Of a stretch of DNA of 64,000 nt, positions 19,426-30,834 are shown piece by piece. The position numbers were made by a program, and so were the translations under genes. Under the pieces are notes generated by a model, which saw only the letters and a list, made by a program, of their open reading frames with translations, did no database searches and had not been told where the DNA came from. This stretch comes from Sabellastarte sp. h YS-2021 (lineage: Eukaryota; Annelida; Polychaeta; Sabellida; Sabellidae), in the NCBI GenBank assembly GCA_964017235.1, contig OZ024936.1:91796537-91860536 (forward strand), in the 5' to 3' direction. The first letter of the stretch is position 1, and each line of letters begins with the position of its first letter.

Positions 19426-22400
19426 TTGGGTTGAAAATTTTGACGAAATCACTCTATCTTGCACGGTTAAGAAGATAGAAGCCAATTCCTGTTTTTCTAT
19501 TTTTGGCAAAAATTTGAAAATTCAAAATGGCCGCCATTATTGGGAAAAGGAAATTTTTTTGAAAATTGCCAAGAGTACATTTCTTAGATACCCTATGGGT
19601 CGAAAATTTCAACAAAATAACTCTATTTTGCACGGTTAAGGCCAGTTTGTGTTTTTCCATGTTGGGCAAAAATTCGAAAATTCAAAAGGGCTGCCATTTT
19701 TGGGGAGGGGAAAATTTTTTGAAAATTGCAAATATTACATTCCTTAGATACCCTGTGGGTCGAAAATTTCGACGAAATCGCTCTATCTGGCACGGTTAAG
19801 GAGATAGAAGCAAATTTGTGTTTTGCCATTTTTTGCAAAAATTCGAAAATTCAAAATGGCCGCCATTTTTGGGGAGGGGAAAATTTTTGGAAAATTGCAA
19901 AGATTGCATTCCTTAGATACCCTGTGGGTCGAAAATTTCGACGAAATCGCTCTATCTCGCACGGTTAAGGAGATAGAAGCAAATTTGTGTTTTGCCATTT
20001 TTGGCAAAAATTCGAAAATTCAAAATGGCCGCCATTTTTGGGGAGGGGAAAATTTTTGGAAAATTGCAAAGATTGCATTCCTTAGATACCCTGTGGGTCG
20101 AAAATTTCGACGAAATCGCTCTATCTCGCACGGTTAAGGAGATAGAAGCAAATTTGTGTTTTGCCATTTTGGGCAAAAATTCGAAAATTCAAAATGGTCG
20201 CCATTTTTGGGGAGGGGAAAATTTTTTGAAAATTGCAAAAATTGCATTCCTTAGATACCCTGTGGGTCGAAAATTTCGACGAAATCGCTCTATCTCGCAC
20301 GGTTAAGGAGATAGAAGCAAATTTGTGTTTTGCCATTTTTGGCAAAAATTCGAAAATTCAAAATGGCCGCCATTTTTGGGGAGGGGAAATTTTTTTGAAA
20401 ATTGCAAATATTACATTCCTTAGATACCCTGTGGGTCGAAAATTTCGACGAAATCGCTCTATCTCGCACGGTTAAGGAGATAGAAGCAAATTTGTGTTTT
20501 GCCATTTTTGGCAAAAATTCGAAAATTCAAAATGGCCGCCATTTTTGGGGAGGGGAAAATTTTTGGAAAATTGCAAATATTACATTCCTTAGATACCCTG
20601 TGGGTCGAAAATTTCGACGAAATCGCTCTATCTCGCACGGTTAAGGAGATAGAAGCAAATTTGTGTTTTGCCATTTTTGGCAAAAATTCGAAAATTCAAA
20701 ATGGCCGCCATTTTTGGGGAGGGGAAATTTTTTTTGAAAATTGCAAATATTACATTCCTTAGATACCCTGTGGGTCGAAAATTTCGACGAAATCGCTCTA
20801 TCTCGCACGGTTAAGGAGATAGAAGCAAATTTGTGTTTTGCCATTTTTGGCAAAAATTCGAAAATTCAAAATGGCCGCCATTTTTGGGGAGGGGAAAATT
20901 TTTGGAAAATTGCAAAGATTGCATTCCTTAGATACCCTGTGGGTCGAAAATTTCGACGAAATCGCTCTATCTCGCACGGTTAAGGAGATAGAAGCAAATT
21001 TGTGTTTTGCCATTTTTGGCAAAAATTCGAAAATTCAAAATGGCCGCCATTTTTGGGGAGGGGAAAATTTTTTGAAAATTGCAAATATTACATTCCTTAG
21101 ATACCCTGTGGGTCGAAAATTTTGCCGAAATCGCTCTATCTCGCACGGTTAAGGAGATAGAAGCAAATTTGTGTTTTGCCATTTTTGGCAAAAATTCGAA
21201 AATTCAAAATGGCCGCCATTTTTGGGGAGGGGAAAATATTTTGAAAATTGCAAAGATTGCATTGCTTAGATACCCTGTGTGTCGAAAATTTTGCCGAAAT
21301 CGCTCTATCTCGCACGGTTAAGGAGATAGAAGCAAATTAATGTTTTGCCATTTTTGGCAAAAATTCGAAAATTCAAAATGGCCGCCATTTTTGGGGAGGG
21401 GAAAATTTTTGGAAAATTGCAAAGATTGCATTCCTTAGATCCCCTGTGGGTCGAAAATTTTGCCGAAATCGCTCTATCTCGCACGGTTAAGGAGATAGAA
21501 GCAAATTTGTGTTTTGCCATTTTTGGCAAAAATTCGAAAATTCAAAATGGCCGCCATTTTTGGGGAGGGGAAATTTTTTTGAAAATTGCAAATATTACAT
21601 TCCTTAGATACCCTGTGGGTCGAAAATTTCGACGAAATCGCTCTATCTCGCACGGTTAAGGAGATAGAAGCAAATTTGTGTTTTGCCATTTTTGGCAAAA
21701 ATTCGAAAATTCAAAATGGCCGCCATTTTTGGGGAGGGGAAAATTTTTGGAAAATTGCAAATATTACATTCCTTAGATACCCTGTGGGTCGAAAATTTCG
21801 ACGAAATCGCTCTATCTCGCACGGTTAAGGAGATAGAAGCAAATTTGTGTTTTGCCATTTTTGGCAAAAATTCGAAAATTCAAAATGGCCGCCATTTTTG
21901 GGGAGGGGAAATTTTTTTTGAAAATTGCAAATATTACATTCCTTAGATACCCTGTGGGTCGAAAATTTCGACGAAATCGCTCTATCTCGCACGGTTAAGG
22001 AGATAGAAGCAAATTTGTGTTTTGCCATTTTTGGCAAAAATTCGAAAATTCAAAATGGCCGCCATTTTTGGGGAGGGGAAAATTTTTGGAAAATTGCAAA
22101 GATTGCATTCCTTAGATACCCTGTGGGTCGAAAATTTCGACGAAATCGCTCTATCTCGCACGGTTAAGGAGATAGAAGCAAATTTGTGTTTTGCCATTTT
22201 TGGCAAAAATTCGAAAATTCAAAATGGCCGCCATTTTTGGGGAGGGGAAAATTTTTTGAAAATTGCAAATATTACATTCCTTAGATACCCTGTGGGTCGA
22301 AAATTTTGCCGAAATCGCTCTATCTCGCACGGTTAAGGAGATAGAAGCAAATTTGTGTTTTGCCATTTTTGGCAAAAATTCGAAAATTCAAAATGGCCGC

Positions 22401-24718
22401 CATTTTTGGGGAGGGGAAAATATTTTGAAAATTGCAAAGATTGCATTGCTTAGATACCCTGTGTGTCGAAAATTTTGCCGAAATCGCTCTATCTCGCACG
22501 GTTAAGGAGATAGAAGCAAATTAATGTTTTGCCATTTTTGGCAAAAATTCGAAAATTCAAAATGGCCGCCATTTTTGGGGAGGGGAAAATTTTTGGAAAA
22601 TTGCAAAGATTGCATTCCTTAGATCCCCTGTGGGTCGAAAATTTTGCCGAAATCGCTCTATCTCGCACGGTTAAGGAGATAGAAGCAAATTTGTGTTTTG
22701 CCATTTTTGGCAAAAATTCGAAAATTCAAAATGGCCGCCATTTTTGGGGAGGGGAAATTTTTTTGAAAATTGCAAATATTACATTCCTTAGATACCCTGT
22801 GGGTCGAAAATTTCGACGAAATCGCTCTATCTCGCACGGTTAAGGAGATAGAAGCAAATTTGTGTTTTGCCATTTTTGGCAAAAATTCGAAAATTCAAAA
22901 TGGCCGCCATTTTTGGGGAGGGGAAAATTTTTTGAAAATTGCAAATATTACATTCCTTAGATACCCTGTGGGTCGAAAATTTCGACGAAATCGCTCTATC
23001 TCGCACGGTTAAGGAGATAGAAGCAAATTTGTGTTTTGCCATTTTTGGCAAAAATTCGAAAATTCAAAATGGCCGCCATTTTTGGGGAGGGGAAAATTTT
23101 TGGAAAATTGCGAATATTACATTCCTTAGATACCCTGTGGGTCGAAAATTTCGACGAAATCGCTCTATCTCGCACGGTTAAGGAGATAGAAGCAAATTTG
23201 TGTTTTGCCATTTTTGGCAAAAATTCGAAAATTCAAAATGGCCGCCATTTTTGGGGAGGGGAAAATATTTTGAAAATTGCAAAGATTGCATTGCTTAGAT
23301 ACCCTGTGCGTCGAAAATTTTGCCGAAATCGCTCTATCTCGCACAGTTAAGGAGATAGAAGCAAATTAGTGTTTTGCCATTTTTGGCAAAAATTCGAAAA
23401 TTCAAAATGGCCGCCATTTTTGGGGAGGGGAAAATTTTTTGAAAATTGCAAAGATTGCATTCCTTAGATCCCCTGTGGGTCGAAAATTTTGCCGAAATCG
23501 CTCTATCTCGCACGGTTAAGGAGATAGAAGCAAATTTGTGTTTTGCCATTTTTGGCAAAAATTCGAAAATTCAAAATGGCCGCCATTTTTGGGGAGGGGA
23601 AATTTTTTTGAAAATTGCAAATATTACATTCCTTAGATACCCTGTGGGTCGAAAATTTCGACGAAATCGCTCTATCTCGCACGGTTAAGGAGATAGAAGC
23701 AAATTTGTGTTTTGCCATTTTTGGCAAAAATTCGAAAATTCAAAATGGCCGCCATTTTTGGGGAGGGGAAAATTTTGGGAAAATTGCAAAGATTGCATTC
23801 CTTAGATACCCTGTGGGTCGAAAATTTCGACGAAATCGCTCTATCTCGCACGGTTAAGGAGATAGAAGCAAATTTGTGTTTTGCCATTTTTGGCAAAAAT
23901 TCGAAAATTCAAAATGGCCGCCATTTTTGGGGAGGGGAAAATTTTTTGAAAATTGCAAATATTACATTCCTTAGATACCCTGTGGGTCGAAAATTTCGAC
24001 GAAATCGCTCTATCTCGCACGGTTAAGGAGATAGAAGCAAATTTGTGTTTTGCCATTTTTGGCAAAAATTCGAAAATTCAAAATGGCCGCCATTTTTGGG
24101 GAGGGGAAAATATTTTGAAAATTGCAAAGATTGCATTGCTTAGATACCCTGTGGGTCGAAAATTTTGCCGAAATCGCTCTATCTCGCACGGTTAAGGAGA
24201 TAGAAGCAAATTAGTGTTTTGCCATTTTTGGCAAAAATTCGAAAATTCAAAATGGCCGCCATTTTTGGGGAGGGGAAAATTTTTGGAAAATTGCAAAGAT
24301 TGCATTCCTTAGATCCCCTGTGGGTCGAAAATTTTGCCGAAATCGCTCTATCTCGCACGGTTAAGGAGATAGAAGCAAATTTGTGTTTTGCCATTTTTGG
24401 CAAAAATTCGAAAATTCAAAATGGCCGCCATTTTTGGGGAGGGGAAATTTTTTTGAAAATTGCAAATATTACATTCCTTAGATACCCTGTGGGTCGAAAA
24501 TTTCGACGAAATCGCTCTATCTCGCACGGTTAAGGAGATAGAAGCAAATTTGTGTTTTGCCATTTTTGGCAAAAATTCGAAAATTCAAAATGGCCGCCAT
24601 TTTTGGGGAGGGGAAAATTTTTTGAAAATTGCAAAGAGTACACTCCTCAGATACCCTGCGGGTCGAAAATTTTGCCGAAATCGCTCTATCTCGCACGGTT
24701 AAGGAGATAGAAGCAAAT
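19426..24718 (+). repeat. 169-bp satellite, block II with higher-order repeats (about 31 copies)
   Basis: Monomers are highly alike. Higher-order periods are visible. A 1184-bp unit (seven monomers plus one extra T in a T run) repeats from about 20.5 to 21.7 kb and 21.7 to 22.9 kb. An 845-bp unit (five monomers) repeats after that, marked by the variant monomer with GATCCCCTGTGG near 22624, 23469 and 24314. This pattern is expected from recent unequal exchange. Confidence 0.93.
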
Positions 24719-25151
24719 TACTCAAAAGTAGTACTGAAAATACACAATGAAGTACCTAAATGGCTATTACTCATGTACTGACAAAGCTATCAGTCCCAAA
24801 TGCAATACCAAGCGAGCTATGGACATAACAATCTTGTATTCAAAATTGTAGTAAAATATCTTTAATTATTTTGGCTTAAATGCACGGAAACCAATGGGTA
24901 CTGAAAATAGCTGTACTTAAGTATTACTCAGTAAGCAAAAGAGGTACAACAGCCAAAAGCAATCCCAAGCAAGCTACTGACCCAATAAGCCTGCATACCA
25001 AATTTGGTGACAATAGCTCTAATACTTTTCCTTTAAATGAGCGGAAACCATGCGTGACGCCGGACATCGGACGCCGGACGCCGGACATCGGACATCGGAC
25101 GGCGAAAAAAGCAAAAATAATATATCCACCCCCCAGGGGGGTGGACATAAT
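24719..25151 (+). repeat. Family C 3' end module, copy 1
   Basis: Unique 330-bp sequence, then the tract GACGCCGGACATCGGACGCC (25053-25101), then AAAAAAGCAAAAATAATA, and a hairpin with six C and six G (25126-25146), then CATAATT. A matching module lies at 26336-26754, shorter by two CGGAC units. Confidence 0.85.
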
Positions 25152-26335
25152 TAGTGTTTTGCCATTTTTGGCAAAAATTGGAAAATTCAAAATGGCCGCC
25201 ATTTTTGGGGAGGGGAAAATTTTTTGAAAATTGCAAAGAGTACACTCCTCAGATACCCTGTGGGTCGAAAATTTCGACGAAATCGCTCTATCTCGCACGG
25301 TTAAGGAGATGGAAACAAATTTGTGTTTTGCCATTTTTGGCAAAAATTCGAAAATTCAAAATGGCCGCCATTTTTGGGGAGGGGAAAATTTTTTGAAAAT
25401 TGCAAAGAGTACACTCCTTAGATACCCTGTGGGTCGAAAATTTCGACGAAATCGCTCTATCTCACACGGTTAAGGAGATAGAAGGAAATTTGTGTTTTGC
25501 CATTTTTGGCAAAAATTCGAAAATTCAAAATGGCCGCCATTTTTGGGGAGGGGAAAATTTTTTGAAAATTGCAAATATTACATTCATTAGATACCCTGTG
25601 GGTCGAAAATTTCCACGAAATCGCTCTATCTCGCACGGTTAAGGAGATAGAAGCAAATTTGTGTTTGGCCATTTTTGGCAAAAATTCGAAAATTCAAAAT
25701 GGCCGCCATTTTTGGGGAGGGGAAAATTTTTTGAAAATTGCAAAGATTGCATTCCTTAGATACCCTGTAGGTCGAAAATTTCGACGAAATCACTCTATCT
25801 CGCACGGTTAAGGAGATAGAAGCAAATTTGTGTTTTGCCATTTTTGGCAAAAATTCGAAAATTTAAAATGGCCGCCATTTTTGGGGAGGGGAAAATTTTT
25901 TGAAAATTGCAAATATTACATTCCTTAAATACCCTGTGGGTCGAAAATTTCGACGAAATCGCTCTATCTTGCACGGTTAAGGAGATAGAAGCAAATTTGT
26001 GTTTTGCCATTTTTGGCAAAAATTCGAAAATTCAAAATGGCCGCCATTTTTGGGGAGGGGAAATTTTTTTGAAAATTGCAAAGAGTACACTCCTCAGATA
26101 CCCTGTGGGTCGAAAATTTCGACGAAATCGCTCTATCTCGCACGGTTAAGGAGATAGAAGCAAATTAGTGTTTTGCCATTTTTGGCAAAAATTCGAAAAT
26201 TCAAAATGGCCGCCATTTTTGGGGAGGGGAAAATTTTTTTGAAAATTGCAAAGAGTACACTCCTCAGATACCCTGTGGGTCGAAAATTTTGCCGAAATCG
26301 CTCTATCTCGCACGGTTAAGGAGATAGGAGCAAAT
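25152..26335 (+). repeat. 169-bp satellite, block III (7 copies)
   Basis: Seven monomers between the two copies of the 3' end module. Together with 24719-25151 this forms a 1617-bp tandem duplication. Confidence 0.92.
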
Positions 26336-26754
26336 TACTCAAAAGTAGTACTGAAAATACACAATGAAGTACCTAAATGGCTATTACTCATGTACTGACA
26401 AAGCTATCAGTCCCAAATGCAATACCAAGCGAGCTATGGACATAACAATCTTGTATTCAAAATTGTAGTAAAATATCTTTAATTATTTTGGCTTAAATGC
26501 ACGGAAACCAATGGGTACTGAAAATAGCTGTACTTAAGTATTACTCAGTAAGCAAAAGAGGTACAACAGCCAAAAGCAATCCCAAGCAAGCTACTGACCC
26601 AATAAGCCTGCATACCAAATTTGGTGACAATAGCTCTAATACTTTTCCTTTAAATGAGCGGAAACCATGCGTGACGCCGGACATCGGACGCCGGACATCG
26701 GACGGCGAAAAAAGCAAAAATAATATATCCACCCCCCAGGGGGGTGGACATAAT
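26336..26754 (+). repeat. Family C 3' end module, copy 2
   Basis: Copy of 24719-25151 at an offset of 1617 bp. The CGGAC tract is shorter (26670-26706). After the hairpin the sequence leaves the element (TAAT then GATCTTATATCC), so this is the true right edge. Confidence 0.85.
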
Positions 26755-27188
26755 GATCTTATATCCTCTCCAGACACGCTCAAGGCAGTGATTATTTCCA
26801 ACTGCAGCGAACCAATATTTTATACCTGTATTAATGCTCTGATTCAGTGGAAAAAATGGAATTAGCTCAATTGTGTATCTATTTGGCAAGAACCGACCTG
26901 CATACAGGTAACTGTATCAGGTATCAACTGGAAGTTCCAGAGAGGCATATATAAAAGTGGGTCATCTAAACAAATTTAACGAATATTAAAATGTTACGTA
27001 TATGTGACAACAGGGTAAACTATTTGAAAAACAAACACTAAGGGGGCAAATACGGTTGATTTTGCAAATATTATATATAAATTAAATTTTGAACGGTCCC
27101 CGCAAAAAACCAGGAAAAGACCTCCTGGGTTTCCACCAGCACGACCACTTATAGTGCGCATTCAGTAGATGGTACACCCTAATTCCTT

Positions 27189-27336
27189 TCTGTCTACACA
27201 ACGTAAATGCACACTATGATTGGTCCTACCAATGGAAACACAGGACGTCTTTTTGTGGCATTTGGCGGGACCAGTTGCTCCGACCAGTATAGCATATTGT
27301 CCACTAGGCACATAGGATGTATTCACGCAATGAAAA
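27189..27336 (-). mobile_element. Solo DIRS terminal repeat, related to element 1
   Basis: Diverged copy of the right end of DIRS element 1: GGCATTTGGCGGGACCAG, then ATTGTCCACTAGGCACATAG, then GGATGTATTCACGCAATGAA. No internal DIRS coding sequence adjoins it. It may be a remnant of an older insertion or a non-autonomous derivative, 127 bp from exon 3. Confidence 0.75.
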
Positions 27337-27462
27337 CTAAAGTTTACCCAAGGTGTAATTAAGGTTTGTCTTATGTTTCGGGAAGTTGAACTATTGCTAC
27401 TTGGAACACTTATGAACGCAAGGGGCCATTCAGAGATTGTGGCGGTCAACCACAGGAGTTAC

Positions 27463-27544
27463 CTTTGAACTTGACATCATACATGGAGAGTGCCATTCGG
27501 TCTCCATCAAGGACTTCTCCCAGTGTCAAACTCTTGTGCTCAAT
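27463..27544 (-). CDS. TM9SF1: TM9SF1-like gene, exon 3
   Basis: 82 nt between acceptor ...TTTGCAG and donor GTAACT. It encodes [17 protein letters not shown] and M-Y-D-V-K-F-K plus one base. The H-K-S-L-[ST][10 protein letters not shown] block is diagnostic for TM9SF1 among the family. Phases fit exons 2 and 4. Confidence 0.94.
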
Positions 27545-28354
27545 CTGCAAAGTTAAGCTTATATTTTTAAGTATTTAGTTTTATCTCTGACAGAGTACTC
27601 AGTCTATTGTAGAATGATTAAAGTATATACTTGAGTACAGTAAATGCTACAATAATGCTCAACAGATATTTACAAATTTCACTATCAGAGATTAATCAGC
27701 TAACTTTGTGGCTTGTAAAAATACACACTTTTACAGTATTTTACACAAGGCTCTGTTTATGCCTTTACAAATTCCAGTTGTTTTTGCTGGATTTTCTATT
27801 TCCTTTTTTATGTTCCAGTGACAGCAGCTTTGTACATATTTCACAATTTCAACATCAATATGAAAGTTCTCATTTGGCCTTTGTACATTAATCAATATTA
27901 AAACACTGTTTCATACAAGAAGAAGCACTATTTAACACTAGTAACATCAGTAATCATTCAGAATTCATATCAAGATATGACACCATTTTTCAAATTCTCT
28001 CTTTAAATTTGCATCTATTTAACTCATGAATCATATATTAGTTAAGTTATCCGCGTCTCTCCTGTTGGAGAATACGGCCACTCGCAGCCTCCAAGCTGAC
28101 CAGTCGTTGGCCAGACTCTCTGCTTCGCCCCAGGTCAGACCCATTTATAATGGTGGATAATAAAAGTAAACCATCCCTCATTAGACATACACAGAACAAA
28201 CATATCAGTCATGAATATTACCATGTTCATACTCGTGCTACACACCTGTACAATATTATCACCTTCCTTCTTGATATATTTTTTTCTGTAAATGTTAATA
28301 CGGAAGTTTTCCCATTATCCATGGCACCGTTGTATAAAAAATATATCTATCTTT
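27545..28354. other. Intron 2, left part, nothing recognised
   Basis: AT-rich. A GC-rich patch near 28050-28140 (CTCCTGTTGGAGAATACGGC and following) is unlike its surroundings, but I could not assign it. Confidence 0.45.
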
Positions 28355-28878
28355 TAGGGCTGCAAGCGAGCCTGAAAATGCGCCTCAATTCCTTGTTTTG
28401 GAAGGACCGACTCGGACTCAGTTAATCCCTTGATTATCAGCCACGAAATAAACTATATCATATTTTGATATATTAAACCGTATAAAATGGTCCAAAGGCA
28501 CACAACAGGAAAGAAGTTTGATAATTCATTGAATTTTGAAAAAAAAGACGCATTTGTAATGCAAAATACAGGCAAGTTTAACCATTTTTATATTGCGAGA
28601 TTTGACACGTCTTCAAAATACTTTATAATAAAATGCGGTCTTATAAAAACAGTGTTACACCAATAATCAAAGTTTGCAAATGCAAAAATAAAAAAAATCT
28701 GAAGCGGAAACACCTTATATTAGTAAAATATATTCATATATTTACAGAAACATTTTATTTTGTAGTAGATTTTACGTCTATGTTTAGTTGTTTTCGAATA
28801 ACCGGTTCACTTTTCTTTCCTCGAGTATCAGACTGAATCGTTTCGTTTCCGAGTAACTGAAGAATCGTTGCAGCCCTA
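28355..28878. mobile_element. hAT-type MITE beside exon 2
   Basis: 524 bp with inverted ends TAGGGCTGCAAGCGA and TCGTTGCAGCCCTA. Flanks CTATCTTT (28347-28354) and CCATCTTT (28879-28886) match at 7 of 8 positions, as expected for an aged hAT target duplication. No coding capacity. Confidence 0.87.
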
Positions 28879-28957
28879 CCATCTTTCTCTGTATATCCCT
28901 TTATACAGGTCATATACGGTATGTGGTGGATAGTAAAAAACTATAAACTGCACTCAC

Positions 28958-29047
28958 TTTGTCTGGTCTGCATACAGGCAATTGGTAGTAGTGATAGGTT
29001 TCATGTGGGTTGAAATATGGTCCCACTTTGTTGACGTAGATAAGGAC
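28958..29047 (-). CDS. TM9SF1: TM9SF1-like gene, exon 2
   Basis: 90 nt, exactly 30 codons, between acceptor ...TTACACAG and donor GTGAGT. It encodes [11 protein letters not shown], then [15 protein letters not shown]. The Y-V-N-K-V-G-P-Y and E-T-Y-x-Y-Y-x-L-P-x-C blocks are family signatures of nonaspanins close to the mature N-terminus. Phase 0 on both sides. Confidence 0.95.
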
Positions 29048-29077
29048 CTGTGTAAATAATATAAATATATAATAAAA

Positions 29078-29157
29078 ACTAGATTGGGCCAACTCGGCAC
29101 CAACATATCCCGAGACAAGACATCACTCACGCCATAGGTTTTGATGGGGAATTTTCA
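29078..29157 (+). mobile_element. Family A element, 5' end fragment
   Basis: It begins AACTAGATTGGGCCAACTCG and continues with ATATCCCGAGAC, CATCACTCACGCCATAGG and TTTTGATGGGGAATTTT, as in family A copies 1 and 2. Homology stops after about 80 bp. It starts 30 bp from the exon 2 acceptor, so its edge supplies part of the pyrimidine-rich stretch on the gene strand. Confidence 0.85.
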
Positions 29158-29289
29158 ATGGAAGCCATTACTGTATACTATATTTAACTATGAATATTTG
29201 GAAACATAACTAGAGGAATGCTTTTGCTAACAAAAGCGAAGCGTCCCTTAAAGTTAAAAATGCTTTGTGGTTTTAATAAGCATGCTGTA

Positions 29290-30207
29290 AAGCTAAGAAT
29301 GCACAAAGCTGCACCGTATGCTTTCCCAATACCTCTTAATACATTCTGAAGCTATAAAAGCAACAATAAAAGAGATATAAGGCATAAACTCCAAAGCAGC
29401 TATATATGGCCCCAGTTTGGCCCATAAGGGAGGGCCGGGGGTAAAACTGACCGGCTATTTAGACTCTCCACATGTGCTTTCCCAATACCTCTTAATACAT
29501 TCTGAAGGTGTAAAAGCAACAATAAAGGAGATATAAGGCAAAAACTCCAAAGCAGCTATTTATGACCCCAGTTTGGCCCATAGGGGGGGGGGGGGGGGGG
29601 GGTCGGGGGGTAAAACTGCCCGGCTATTTAGACTCTCCACATATGCTTTCCCAATACCTCTTAATACATTCTGAAGCTATAAAACCAACAATAAAGGCGA
29701 TATAAGGCAAAAACTCAAAATCAGCTATTTTACAACCCCAGTTTACCCATAAGGGGGAGGGGGCCGGGGGGTAAAACTGACCGGATATTTAAGACTCTCC
29801 ACATATGCTTCCCAATACCTCTTAATACATTTTGAAGGTATAAAAGCAGCAATAAAGGAGATACAAGGCAAAAAACTCCAAAGCAGCTATTTATGACCCC
29901 AGTTTGGCCCATAAGGGGGGGTCGGGGGGTAAAACTGACCAGCTATTTAGACTCTCCACATACGCTTTCCCAATACCTCTTAATATATTCTGAAGCTATA
30001 AAAAACAATAAAGGAGATAAAGGCAAAAACTCAAAATCGGCTATTTTATGACCCCAGTTTGACCCATGGGGGGGGGGGGGGGGGGGGGGGGGGTCGGGGG
30101 GTAAAACTGACCGGCTATTTGGACTCTCCATATATGCTTTCCCAATAGCTCTTAATACATTATGAAGCTATAAAAGCAACCATAAAGGACATATAAGGCA
30201 AAAGCTC
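29290..30207 (+). repeat. Internal tandem array of family B, period about 160 bp
   Basis: CCCAATACCTCTTAATACAT or a variant recurs at 29325, 29481, 29650, 29811, 29969 and 30141. Spacing of 156-172 bp varies mainly through G runs (29585-29602 and 30067-30093). The array resumes after the DIRS insertion at 36300. Confidence 0.85.
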
Positions 30208-30236
30208 AAAATTGAAAATTTTAATTACTTAAATGT

Positions 30237-30379
30237 AGCTTACCATGTGGGACTTAATGCTGTTCTCGGGTTGCCACACCCAGGGCCAACGTCTTAGAAA
30301 AAAGATCGTTCTTGTTAGCCACCGGATATACTGGTAGTTGTCGTCACATGATAACTTCTGACCAATCGCCCTACTTTCT
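30237..30379 (+). repeat. DIRS element 2, left inverted terminal repeat
   Basis: About 143 bp, inverted copy of 36138-36281. Landmarks are AGCTTACCATGTGGGACTTA, TTGCCACACCC and CCACCGGATATACTGGTAGT. Confidence 0.92.
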
Positions 30380-30452
30380 CGTTGAAATTTTCTAAAAACC
30401 TACCCCTCAGCTGTAAACAGCGGGGAGGCAGGGTGGGACTCTTCTAAAAAAA

Positions 30453-30516
30453 GCTACATTTAAGTAATTAAAATTTTCAATTTTATTACGCTACAATAGC
30501 TTACCATGTGGGACTT
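30453..30516. other. DIRS element 2 internal complementary region
   Basis: GCTACATTTAAGTAATTAAA is the complement of the left outer end and ATTACGCTACAATAGCTTAC the complement of the right outer end. Between them lies ATTTT (30480-30484), the complement of the AAAAT found at both insertion boundaries. This is direct support for AAAAT as the join in the circular intermediate. Confidence 0.9.
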
Positions 30517-30834
30517 GATGCTGAATCCAACCAGCCGGTGGCGGGATTACAGCTGAGACTCGAAGATATGTCATTTTTTTCTAAGATTTTGAATTAATCA
30601 GTGTAGAATAGTGCCAGAAATACCAGTCTGAGTCCCATTTACAGTGCCCCGACCCCGAAGACCGGGCCTGTAACGAGCCAAAAACCTAAGTTAAATGAGG
30701 GACAGTGCTAGAACTGTCTAGATGTTTGATTGTAGGGCGGAAGTGCAGCAGTGCTCACTTCAAGGTCTAAGGGTCCCTCAGGGCCCTTCATGTGTGACTG
30801 ACCAACACGATGGTTGGACAGTCCTTAATAGAAA

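Larger units (their letters stand above)
17419..26754 (+). mobile_element. Hairpin-ended satellite element, family C, composite with duplicated ends
   Basis: The start AACTAGAAATAGGCCGCCCT occurs at 17419 and again at 19208. TAATGTCCACCC (17496-17507 and 19285-19296) is nearly complementary to the 3' arm GGGTGGACATAAT. The body is a 169-bp satellite. The end module (CGGACATCGGACG repeats, A-rich spacer, hairpin TCCACCCCCCAGGGGGGTGGA, then CATAAT) occurs at 25152 and again at 26754. The simplest reading is one element, enlarged by unequal exchange, that duplicated a 1789-bp unit on the left and a 1617-bp unit on the right. It fills almost all of intron 3. No protein is encoded. Confidence 0.72.

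Noticed and set aside
17637-24718. CRISPR array
   Set aside because: Regular repeats, but there are no unique spacers, the repeats are contiguous, and the DNA is from an animal.
17620-26149. Dozens of 74-, 80- and 104-residue open frames on both strands, highly alike
   Set aside because: They repeat with the 169-bp satellite period, run across monomer edges, appear on both strands, and match no protein motif. They are by-products of the repeat.
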